Assembly: GCA_027924585.1 (NCBI GenBank)
Contig: BSBM01000826.1
Span: 16,818,001-16,882,000, forward strand
DNA length: 64,000 nucleotides
DNA from: Larix kaempferi
Taxonomy: Eukaryota > Streptophyta > Pinopsida > Pinales > Pinaceae
Reading direction: 5' to 3'
Below, piece after piece: positions 26,286 through 35,974 of the stretch (position 1 is the stretch's first letter; every line of letters begins with the position of its first letter). Both the position numbers and the translations under genes were made by a program. The notes beneath the pieces were generated by a model. It had not been told where the DNA came from and did no database searches. It was given only the letters and a program-made list of their open reading frames with translations.

Positions 26286-26895
26286 TTGCAGAACTGCAAA
26301 ATATTGGTGGTTGGATTGCCTCGGCAGCTCTCGCCGGATTATCTCATCCATGACTTCGTGCAATATTGGGTGCAAAGCACCGCTGCAGAGATGCGCGTTC
26401 CGGCAATTTATTTCTCGGTCATTGCTCCCGTAAGCTTCTGTTATCTCATGCACCCTGGTAAATTGCAGAACCAAGAATTAACAGCCGAGCAGGTGGCCGC
26501 TCCACCCTTCAGATTCCCATCATCGGAGGTCTCGTTTAGGCTCTACGAAGCGCCAGAAATTTTAGTTATGTAGAGGAATACCTGGGCACGATAGTCCAGT
26601 GTATCGGGTGGCTCAATGCCTGGAAGGATGCGTAGCAGTAGCTGTGAAATCGTGCTTGGAAGACGAAGATAAATATATTCGTTATCTTCAGAACGCCATC
26701 GGTGTCCCCGTCCTCTCGGTCGGCCGGCTCATGCCCGCCGTGCAGCCTATCGCCGGTGGTACCGAGGGCTCCGATCTTCAGGAATGGATTGACAAACAGA
26801 GGCTGGCCTCCGTGGCGTTCGTGTCGTTCGGCAGCGAGACACTCCTGTCAACAGAGCAAGCCCTCGAGCTGGCGCTGGGTTCGCTTGGACTGTAA
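26286..26895 (+). pseudogene. Captured UDP-glycosyltransferase fragment (UGT91-like)
   Basis: The plus strand encodes LSPDYLIHDFVQYWV, TAAEMRVPAIYFSV, YLMHPGKLQNQ and SEVSFRLYEAPEI. After a stop and a +1 shift near 26571-26599 it continues RVAQCLEGCVAVAVKSCLED, GVPVLSVGRLMP, WIDKQRLASVAFVSFGSETL and ALELALG. This is the middle of a plant family 1 glycosyltransferase, closest by memory to the UGT91 group, which transfers sugars to small lipophilic acceptors or glycosides in the cytosol. The N-terminal catalytic His region and the C-terminal UDP-sugar-binding PSPG box are absent. The piece lies wholly inside element B, antisense to its transcription, so it was captured or transposed with the element. 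It cannot encode an active enzyme. Confidence 0.85.
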
Positions 26896-27362
26896 TGTTG
26901 GCGTGGTGGCCGACATTCGATCTGGCAGCTGGCTCGGGATGGGTCCAAAAATTTATACGGAACAAAAGAAATGAGCGGTCTTGTGCTCGGCATTTGAGTT
27001 TTAAATAGCTTGGACCTCGATCACCTGGCGCGTTCCTGGTGTTTGAGAGCTAAGGCTGGACCCGAAACTTTAAATTAGCGATTTACCTCACAGAGGGCCT
27101 ATTCCCAGCATATTAAGTTATTAACCATGTTTCCTTCCAACATTATTGGGCAGGTCCATCCCGTTCCTGACAGGCTTGAAACACGGGCCATTTTAGTATA
27201 CGGCAATTTCTCAAGGGCCCAAAACTTTTATAAGTAACGAAGAAGGAAGTCGGTGTTGTGCCTGGCGTTTGGGCTGTAGTGGCTGACGAACAAAGGAAGG
27301 CGTTGCTCTTATGTGAGCTTGGCGTTTGGAATCCGGAATGTGTGCAAAAGTTGCAATTTCAG

Positions 27363-27693
27363 GGATGGACATTTTTTTGCCCAAAACAGTGAGACTGTAG
27401 AAGAGCTTCAACGCGTAGTGCGAGACCATTGGGCCAATTTCCATCAATCAATTTGAAGTGTTGAAAATGGCGAAAGTTTATGCTCCTCCTGGTGTCCTAA
27501 CAAAACATCAATAATGCTAGTTTGTGGGGAAACCCCAGCTCGAGTAATTGAGACAACGAAGAAGGTTAGAGACGCAGGTGTTGATGTAATAACGTTTGGC
27601 CAATACATGCGCCCCACAAGAGGCACATGGCCGTATCAGAGTATGTAACGCCAGAGGCCTGTTGAAAAGTACAAAAAGCTAGGTATGGAACTG
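27363..27693 (+). pseudogene. LIP1: Captured lipoyl synthase exon fragment
   Basis: Plus-strand pieces in order are A-Q-N-S-E-T-V-E-E-L followed by QRVVRDHWANFHQS, then [19 protein letters not shown], then [38 protein letters not shown] and VEKYKKLGMEL. This matches the C-terminal half of the radical-SAM barrel of lipoyl synthase, which inserts sulfur into octanoyl groups in mitochondria or plastids. Three small frameshifts and one stop disrupt it. The piece is bounded by an acceptor-like TTGCAATTTCAG on the left and a donor-like CTG|GTAAGCC on the right. It therefore looks like one exon taken with intron flanks from genomic DNA, not from mRNA. The Fe-S cysteine motifs are absent. It lies inside element B, opposite to its transcription. 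I cannot tell the mitochondrial from the plastid paralogue. Confidence 0.85.
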
Positions 27694-28030
27694 GTAAGCC
27701 TCCAATTTATTCTTGGATTTTGTTGAAAGTTTATGTTTGTAAATGAGAATTTGCTTAATAATGCACATTGCTTATTATAGACGTGAGTAGGATTTCAATG
27801 CTTTAAGATTATTTCAGGCTCTCATCAATTGGATCATAATGAATACAGTGTTTCGAGCCAAAAAACCTTTGTACAATTTTTTATTTTAAAAGATAGGGTC
27901 TATCCTGTATTACCTTTACGACCGGACTTTAATGAGAAAATTTAAAATACTTGCTGTAAGTTTAGCTAGTGCAGCAGTTACGAAGGCCATTAACAAATTC
28001 TGGATATTAGCTTTGGTGACGCCCTCAATG

Positions 28031-28092
28031 AAATTTGGGCTTTCTTACAGAAATTTAGGGCTTTCTCGCAAAAATTTAGGGCTTCCTTATAC
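28031..28092 (+). repeat. Three copies of a ~21-bp unit
   Basis: AAATTTRGGGCTTTCTTACA-like units lie at 28031-28050, 28051-28071 and 28072-28092 with few differences. They sit within the leader of element B. Confidence 0.85.
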
Positions 28093-28615
28093 AAGTAAGT
28101 GCGGTAAGAATTCTTATTTCAAAACCCTATAGACAATGCGTTTAACGGACAGGAATTTACTGTTTACTTTCCACATGAATTTTCAGAGTTACCTAGGGTA
28201 AAGTTTACACTTTCTGGGCATTATATATTTTTTGTATTTCTTTTTTTTTCTTTTTTTTTTAAGATTCTTGATCCTCCTACAAAATAAGACAGTGATAAAA
28301 CAATTATATATTTCTAATGTACAGCAAGCAAATTTCAGTTCTTTCTATGAAATCTAAGACCCAATATTTTTATATGAAAACAAAATTAGACAGTAATATT
28401 TAAACAATAAGATCCTATAGGAAATTTGCTATAACGCTCTTTTGTTTTTGTTGTAATTTCAATTTAATTTTCTTCTCTTATTTTTGTTCATGGATTCCCA
28501 TCACTCGCCAAGATTTTTGGCAACAGTAGTAGGAAATAGAACGGAAGGGGATAAATTGCTGGAAGCCCTAAATAATTTGCATTTGTTTAGTGGTAGATTA
28601 ACTATATAAGGAATG

Positions 28616-28616
<1 letters not shown>

Positions 28617-28658
<42 letters not shown>
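28617..28658. repeat. (AT)n microsatellite
   Basis: An uninterrupted run of about twenty AT dinucleotides in the leader of element B. Confidence 0.95.
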
Positions 28659-28661
<3 letters not shown>

Positions 28662-28793
28662 TAATGTAATTGTCGTTATCGTTGTGCAGGTACCTCGAAA
28701 GATGGCTATGGCTGGAGGTCAAGTAGGTAAATTATCAAGTAAATTTTCTAGGTGAAGCATGAATAGGCCTCTAGGTTCAAGAGTCTGAACAAA

Positions 28794-28806
28794 GGCTCTG
28801 ATACCA
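28794..28806 (-). promoter_or_regulatory. Primer-binding site of element B (initiator tRNA-Met type)
   Basis: The minus strand reads TGGTATCAGAGCC two bases after the 5' LTR end. This is the plant initiator methionine tRNA primer site. It fixes the element's orientation as minus. Confidence 0.95.
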
Positions 28807-28808
28807 TC

Positions 28809-31566
28809 TGTAGTGCTCTGGTTTTTTACAGCAGAGCACTATGTAAAATTTCTCAGTTAATTTTCTACGTTTTAAACTTTATCAAGTGTATGGAAGTAAA
28901 TTTCTAACAATTACTATGTGCCTAAATGATATTTAGTGTACTTTCGTGTTTTCCATCAACCTTACATTCATAATTTAAAATAAGCAAGCATATCAATAAT
29001 TCCTTTTCAACAATCATGTTCCAGCATAAGAATATGTTTCACAACTCAGTAAATCAGTAAATAGCAAGTTATGCATGTTTACAGTAAGTTTTAGCATAAT
29101 AGTCAAATAACGGAAATTACCTGATGCTGATGCTAACCGTAAGTTGTAGCGGGTTGTATAACCTCTTAGGCAGCCAAACTGAAGTGTCCACCCTACCGAC
29201 CAGCTATTATCTTGCTGGCCCTTGGAAATCAAAGGATTTCCAAGCCCCCGAGCCCACAATCTGATAATCCCGAGAGCGGTGTTTCCTTCTGTTCTCAAAA
29301 TCTTTCTGTTCTCCAAACTTTCTGTTCTCCCAACTTCTGTTCTCCAAACTTCTTTTCTTCCCCAATCCAAAAAAACCTCCCCTTTCTCCAAGCTCTCCCC
29401 CTCTATATAATTTCCCTTCCTCGAGAATATCTTGGGCTTACTCCACCGCCCCAAAATCCCCCTCTCGAGCCCCTCAACATTTAATCCTATCACCAGTTCA
29501 TTCATACACGGTTCTTTATAAAAATGTATAATTAATTACTCTTATGGAAAATTTATTTGGTTTTGGATTGACGGTCGTAAGTATTTATTACCGTGGGAAT
29601 TATCACCCAAAGGTTATCCATTCGGGACAAGCTTCATCAAATACAAGTCTATCCGCCATCCTTGGTATTTTAATGTTATTAATGTAATTAATAAAATATT
29701 ATATAATTAGTTGCCCCTTTTCAACTTGGACATGATGTGTCTTAATGGTCCACCTTATCCGTCGAGACCACTTAGCTTGAGGTTTAAATTCCAAGATTAA
29801 CATTGAATAATTAAATAACCATTTTCCATCACATCACGTTCATTCCAAAAATGATTATCCTATTATGGCTAACTTTTGAAATGGAAATAATCACACAATA
29901 TTAATTTATAAATCAATATTTTAAATCTTACTTATATTGCAATTGTTACGATAGGGATATAAATGTTGCTGGAATATTATTAATTAAGTAATAATAATAA
30001 TTAGATCACCATTTATTAATTAATAATAATAATTAAATCACCATTTAACAATAATAAAAGGTGAATTAATCATAGTATTCTTAATTATTTGTTTATCACA
30101 TGAGTACCCTGTCATCAACATAGCATCCTTGTTCTTATAAACAAAGCACTTGTGAGGGCTTAAACAATTTTACTAATTAATTAGACACTATCATTACCCT
30201 ATTCACAACAGTTCTCCTATGACAATGTTAACTGACGACACTTGTCTTAGTTTATTATTACAATGTTTTCATATAATTACTAATTCACTTATTTACACAT
30301 TGACAACCTAACCATTCATTACCTAAGTTGATTGATGTATCCTTAACTGAGTTATCTATGACATTTATACTACTATTCAAGCATGACAAGTATGTTATAC
30401 ACTAGTAATATTGTACACATACAAGGTGTGCATGCATGGCCAGTGTATGCACATGTCGGATATGTACTATAAACAGACCCCATTCCGCCTATGCATACTT
30501 GCTAACTAATAATAGTATCTACCCCCATGCAGAAGAGCAAGCATAATATATAGTATAATTACTTTAACATCCTCGGTTATTTAACAGTTAACCCTTTACG
30601 ATTTAACATCATTGTCTTTATGTTTTCATTAGTTTAATCAATCAAGTACAGGAAGGGTGCCTACTTCCACTAACTCGGAATCAAGGAATACTAAACCCCC
30701 AAAAGTACTAACTAACACATCCTCCCATCATAACCTATGTCCAGCATCCTCCCTATCCTCCCTCTGCTAGTACAACAGTGGATGTCGGACTCACCGATCT
30801 GACCACATAGAACTTGAGAGCGATAGCGTCGGCTGAATAGCGGACCTATCCTCCCCTAGCAGGCATCCGACCATCGTCATCACAACAACATGGGGAGCGT
30901 GTCTCAGCACGGCCCTCCCACGACCTCGGGTCTCATGGAACCATAGGGTGGGAAACACATCCATCCCTCTCAACATACTGGGCCTACGCCCTTATCAACT
31001 CATACTTGCTGCTATCGGGATTATCAGTTTGTGTTATCGTATCCTCATTTTGGCTGCTGAGGTTTGCTGTATGAACATGTTTTCCTTTCCAATATATATC
31101 AGATCAAGTAACTGGCTATCCCATAGCCCTTGAGTCCTGTAGGTTAGTATTTTGCAAAATACAATTTATAGAAAGCCTTTTCCATTGATCGCCAATTGAT
31201 CCATGTTATCATTTTATTTCATGTAACCTTTTTAGCTCATCATAGATGCGTATGACATATAACATTTCAATAATTCATATAAGAAGATGGTATCCACGTA
31301 CCGAATCATATATTTCACATTTCATTAATGAAAACATATAAACATATACTGCAATCGTAAAATAAGGAAATCATATGATAATCATGACATCATAACCGCA
31401 TAACATAGTAACATCATACTCATGGTGAAATCATAAAACAGAGTAACATCATATAATGAGGTCCAATATAGTTTACTCAGTCGAGCTGAGTTCAACAGAA
31501 TATATAAGAAATAAAGTATGGTGTATCTAACTAATAAATATGCCGAATCAAAATATGGGCGTTACA
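28809..31566 (-). repeat. 5' LTR of element B
   Basis: This 2758-bp repeat is equal in length to 17788-20545. The TATA box at 29402-29411 on the minus strand would promote element transcription. The differences from the 3' LTR are single-base substitutions with no net length change. Confidence 0.97.
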
Positions 31567-31762
31567 CCCATCATCACTCATTCCTGTCATTGCTGCTATG
31601 TGCAGACTGGCGATGATGTACTCCATAGGCATCACCGCTTCTTGTACATATACCAACTTGAAAGGGGTCTGGCTTGTCAATATTTTGCATGTGGTCCTGT
31701 AGGCCCATAATATCGCAGGAATCTTCAAGTCCCAATTGTCATGGTTTGTATTGCATACCTTA
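31567..31762 (-). pseudogene. Element A integrase middle segment
   Basis: The minus strand reads CNTNHDNWDLKIPAILWAYR, TTCKILTSQTPFKLVYVQEA and VMPMEYIIASL. This is the conserved gypsy integrase stretch W...ALWAYRTT...TPF.LVYG.EAV.P.E. It is trapped between insertion C on its right (target duplication CCTTA, 31758-31762) and insertion B on its left (CCCAT, 31567-31571). It joins 38356-38740 upstream and 17453-17787 downstream in matching phase. Confidence 0.9.
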
Positions 31763-34229
31763 TGTTGGCACAATATTTTTCTAGTTGATTGAGAGATATC
31801 ATATCTCCCAATTTGGTTTTCAATATCACCTAAGGTTGGCAAGTAAAGCGCTAGAAAGAAGGATGAAATATTTCTTGAGCATAACATTCCATATGACCAT
31901 CGGAGATGTTAAACTGGAGCTAAAATGGTTAATGAAACAGCTTGGGAACATTGTATGAAGAAATCAATGGTCCAGCTTGAAGAGGAGAATAAGATCAATG
32001 GTGGAGGTAGGTTTTCTCCGGATAAAAAGCGAGGTATATAACGCAAGTAAAGGTGTCTGAAGTTACCGTTGGAGCGTTGTTAAAAAGAGAATCTGATCAA
32101 CAACCAACTGATTGGGCGATGGGTAGATCAATGACTCACATTCATTCTGCGCTGCCAACATGCGCAAAGGAGTGAGGCCCTTGGCGGTTGCGAAATACCA
32201 TACCGCCCTCCACGTGTCAACACCATATCATTTTGCAAACCAAAAGGGTGGTAAGGGAAATGACCTCCCAACGTTGTGAAACATATTATAGGGGCTAAAA
32301 TCGAGGGTCGGATTTAATAACAAGACCAAAGGCTGTGACCAAGAGCTAGTGGAGAAAATTTCTATATTTAGTTGAACAGATAAGTGAATTGGCAGAGCTT
32401 CTAAATTTTTCCAAATGACCAAAATAATGGCAGAACCTCTAAAATTTTCCAAGACTCTTTTAAAATTTAAGGGGCTTCTATATCATCCATAAGGTCATAT
32501 TATAAACCTCATATGCCCAAGTACTTAACAATAATGAAAAAGGGTTATTTTTAATATAAATATTTTAATATTTATTGGAATCAAGGGTGGGCATTTATTC
32601 CGCTGAAGAAATGGTTTGATGGTTAATGAGATAAGGATGGTGCGAAATTCTTTACCGTGGTTTTGGGTTTTACCATGTGTCAATAGTACATCATTTCGCT
32701 ACCTGGAGAGGTGGTAAGGTAAACCACTCCTTTCAAGTTGCGAAATCACTCTCCGCAACAAAAATAATATTTTTGCCTAAGATTTGACCTTATGTTATAA
32801 TGTTGGATGCTCCGTAATTTATTTGTAGAAGATCTCGTAAATATGGAATACAAAATATTGGAAAATCTTTAAATTGTAAATATTTTCCAAGCTTTGAAAA
32901 ACCAAAACCACGGGAAGCACCAAAAGATGGTTTTTACAAAAGTAGTTTTTGGATTGGGAAAAACGAGACATGGTTTTTGGAAATAGTGAATGGTTTTTGA
33001 ATTCCATTTATGAAATTCATAAACAATTGCAAAATAAATGGAGAGGTGATGTGGGAGATAGTTTTATGGATGGAAAATCAAGACATGGTTTTCAAAACCA
33101 CAGGCATTTCCTATTTCAAAGGAAATGTAGAAATATAATGATTTACAGGTTGAGAGAAATATTTGGGAAACATTTTTTATCAAAATATATTTATTCCCAA
33201 ATGTTTGAAATTGTTATTTCTGAAAATTAATAAAATGGAAAAAATAAATGATTTCAAAATCATCTACAAAGTTCAGCAAGGAGAATATTATTTCACATTT
33301 TAAGGCGAACACTTGAAGATTAAAATTCACACTTGGCGGGCAAACAATTGCTTCCAGATTTGAAGGAAAAAAATCATCAAGTAGCAGAAATCAGTCATCA
33401 AAAAACTCCAACAACTCTCAACATTTGTGACACTTTGTAGCATGTTCCAGCATTTTTGAAAGATTATGATAATATAATCTAAAGATGCAATAAGTAGTTA
33501 TAGATTTCTATTTTTATAATGCAAGCAGTTAGGTTTAGCTCAATGAGCTTTTGATGTACAAATGCATGCTTTTACAATATAATCAAGGTTGGAACCCATG
33601 AGAAGAATACACATTTTGTATCGAGCTTTCTCCAGTTTAATAAAGATAGCCAAGCAGAGTTAAGCATATTTTCAATAGTAAAGATTCCTGTGTTGTTGAT
33701 TTACAGTCTGTATTTTTCCTTTCCTTATGTGTTTTGTTATTCCAGTGAATTTATTTCCATTATGTTTTCCTTCATCCTTTGATGAGAGTTTGTTTAAATA
33801 AAAATTCATGTAACTATGCTATGATTTAATTGGATCAAAGTATTCATAATTTTTCCACTAAATTCAATGCTGGATTCATCTATAATCGGTTTCTAATATT
33901 GATGGATTGTCTCTTTTTCTTCAATTATTTCCTTCCAAACAAGAACTTGATTGTGAAAAGATAACTTCATTGCCTTTGCAAAAATACTCATTGTTTAAAC
34001 TCTGTTGACTCTTAAATGTTTTAGTTTTTGACTCCATGCCCAATGGTATCCATGTGTTTCAACCTCTTACAATTTTTAAAACACACAAATATCTCTAGCC
34101 ATTGTATTAATTTGTTGAGAGAGACCTCTCTGGTAGGAAAAATGATAGTTTTCCTCCTAAATATTGGTTTGAAATAGTTACCGTAGAACTATCCTTCCAC
34201 AACTAAGGGAGAAATTTTGAGTGTTAACA
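31763..34229 (+). repeat. 5' LTR of element C
   Basis: This is a 2467-bp direct repeat of 35975-38355. A TATA-like GGTATATAACG lies near 32034. An ~85-bp motif containing ACGTGTCAACACCATATCAT and GGTGGTAAGG (32205-32290) recurs in diverged form at about 32680-32755. Confidence 0.95.
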
Positions 34230-34232
34230 TTT

Positions 34233-34244
34233 TGGCGCCGTTGC
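34233..34244 (+). promoter_or_regulatory. Primer-binding site of element C
   Basis: TGGCGCCGTTGC lies three bases after the 5' LTR. This primer site is typical of plant Athila/Tat-type and TR-GAG-like gypsy elements and fixes the plus orientation. Confidence 0.9.
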
Positions 34245-34441
34245 AAGGAACGAAGGTTCAAATTTTCCCTGGGAAGAACGACAATTTAGATCAAATTTAT
34301 GTGGGCAAAGAAGTTTGATATTTTTTTTGGTTGTATTTTCCCCTAGCGACTCCAGTTTGAAGATCCTAGAATTTTCATGGCGACTCCATTGTCAGTAGGA
34401 TCCAGAAATCAAAGATTCACTGGCGACTCCAATATATCAAG

Positions 34442-35416
34442 ATGATTTCTATATCTGCAAGGTATGCTCCTATGCATCGCTCACATATACCAGGTTTTCC
34501 AAATCAAATACCTAATGTAGATTGGCAAACCTACCTTCCAAAATTCAAATATCAAAAGGGTGATGATGTTGTTTTTCATTTGGTTAGATTTCACATGCAT
34601 ATACGTAGGCTCGATGTTCAATTACGTGAGGATTCTTTGATGAAAGTTTTCATGGTCTCTTTATATGGAAATGCAAAGTCTTGGTATGAGAATTTGCCAT
34701 CCGATAGCTTATATTTTCTTAGATATTTTCACACAGTGTTTTATGAACATTTCAAAGAATACTACCCATCCTTATTGCTAGTAAAAAACTGTTGTGAGCA
34801 CTTTGAGAACTTCATTAAAAATTTGGAAGACATGTATGGTGATGATGAGTTTATGAATGAAGAAATTTTAGAAGCCTTACATGAGATACCTTTCCATCAT
34901 TAGGAATAAAAAGAAGAGGCTAATTGTCAATATATTCATGAAAATTTCCAACAGATAGAGGTTTTTCCCTTGGCTGAAAATGAAGTAGATTGTGGTTTTG
35001 ATGACAAATTTCTTGTTGTTTCTCCTGAGTTTGATGAATACAATCAACAATCTGGTCAGATGATAAGTAATCAAGAGAAAAATGTGGATTGTCAATCAGT
35101 TTTTTCTGCAGTTCATTTACCTTCTGATGAAGTCATTAAAGAAGAATTTTCTCTTTTAGATCATTTTGAAAATGAAGATGTTATTCAGAATTTTGAAATG
35201 AAAGATTCAGAAATTATGAAAAACCAAAATGATATTCCTGTTGAACTACATGAAGGATCACTTTTTGATATACCTGTTAAGCTACATGAAGAACCAAACA
35301 TAATTTTTTTGCATGATAAGGAAGATAAACAAATGACTGCTTTTTACTTGAAAAGTGATGAAATGGAACAACAACCAGCAGTTAGGAATGAAATCAGCCT
35401 AATTCTTTTTTTCTGA
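34442..35416 (+). pseudogene. Element C gag-like protein
   Basis: The ATG at 34442 opens a frame of about 325 codons with two stops close together (TAG and TAA near 34901-34909). Residues 1-153 contain a retrotransposon gag core: FHLVRFHMHIRRLDVQLRED, FMVSLYGNAKSWYENLPSD, then FYEHFKEYYP. After the stops the same frame continues as an acidic tail (SPEFDEYNQQSG, HFENEDVIQNFEMKDSEIM) with a short internal repeat DIPVELHE / DIPVKLHE. No CCHC knuckle is visible. In TR-GAG elements such a protein would form particles filled by a partner's enzymes. The copy is broken. Confidence 0.8.
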
Positions 35417-35974
35417 TAATCAACAAGACGTAATAGTTCATGGTCTTGAAGATCCTTTTGCAAGTATGTTGCAATCATCAGGGAAGCAGATTCTTACAGA
35501 ATTTATGGATTATGGGTATAAATTCCAGCTGTGTGTAAAGTTGCCATCTTTCAAGTTTATATTTATGTTAGGAGAAGTTGAATGTGAACCTAAATCAAGT
35601 AGTCATTTTCTTGATTGGCTGCATTGGATCCTTGATATCACTTGATCCAACAATTGTTTTCAGCATGTTAGAGTAGGAGCATGTGCAATAAGCTTGAATA
35701 TCAAGCATCTTTTTCAGTTTGATTTCAGCAGTGAGCAGTTTATTATTATTTTTCCAGCTTGTACAAAAGATGCAATAGTTTCAGTTTGGTTTTCAGCAAT
35801 TGATTTTCAATACAACTTTCAGTTTGCAGTTTGGGTTTCAGTAAGGTTGCAAAGTTTTCATAGTTTGGAACAGGTTGTAGATTAAGGATTTGGAACAGTA
35901 CAATGGATCAGGCACTTGGTCGACGGGTTCTTTGCTACCTCACTCGGAGGATAGAATCCCCAATGGGAGCCAAT
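35417..35974 (+). other. 3' non-coding part of element C
   Basis: No coding region. It is rich in TTTCAG/GTTTCA words (35650-35870) and ends with GGGAGCCAAT just before the 3' LTR, the likely but weak polypurine tract. Confidence 0.6.

Larger units (their letters stand above)
25106..28793 (-). other. Long leader of element B (5' untranslated region)
   Basis: About 3.7 kb lies between the primer-binding site and gag. The gag-proximal part (25400-25860) is very AT-rich with short TA runs. A GC-rich block follows at about 25860-26200. The rest holds two host-gene fragments on the opposite strand (26286-26895 and 27363-27693), a triplicated 21-bp unit and a TA microsatellite. Sequence at 26896-27362 and 27694-28610 outside those pieces resembles intron or intergenic DNA and I could not identify it. 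Confidence 0.8.
17788..31566 (-). mobile_element. Element B: complete Tekay/Del-like chromovirus LTR retrotransposon
   Basis: This 13779-bp element is flanked by a perfect 5-bp target duplication CCCAT (17783-17787 and 31567-31571). Its two LTRs are each exactly 2758 bp and begin TGTAACACCC and end GAGCACTACA on the coding strand. A primer-binding site matching initiator tRNA-Met and a purine-rich tract lie at the expected places. The polyprotein order is gag, zinc knuckle, protease, RT, RNase H, integrase and chromodomain, and the integrase tail is of the Tekay type. By eye the LTRs differ at about sixteen positions (about 0.6 percent), so insertion was relatively recent. The leader between primer-binding site and gag is unusually long (3.7 kb) and carries captured host-gene pieces. 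Confidence 0.97.

Noticed and set aside
26702-26993. Frames on both strands overlapping the UGT fragment
   Set aside because: Only the frame at 26599-26895 shows UGT motifs; the others are shadows.
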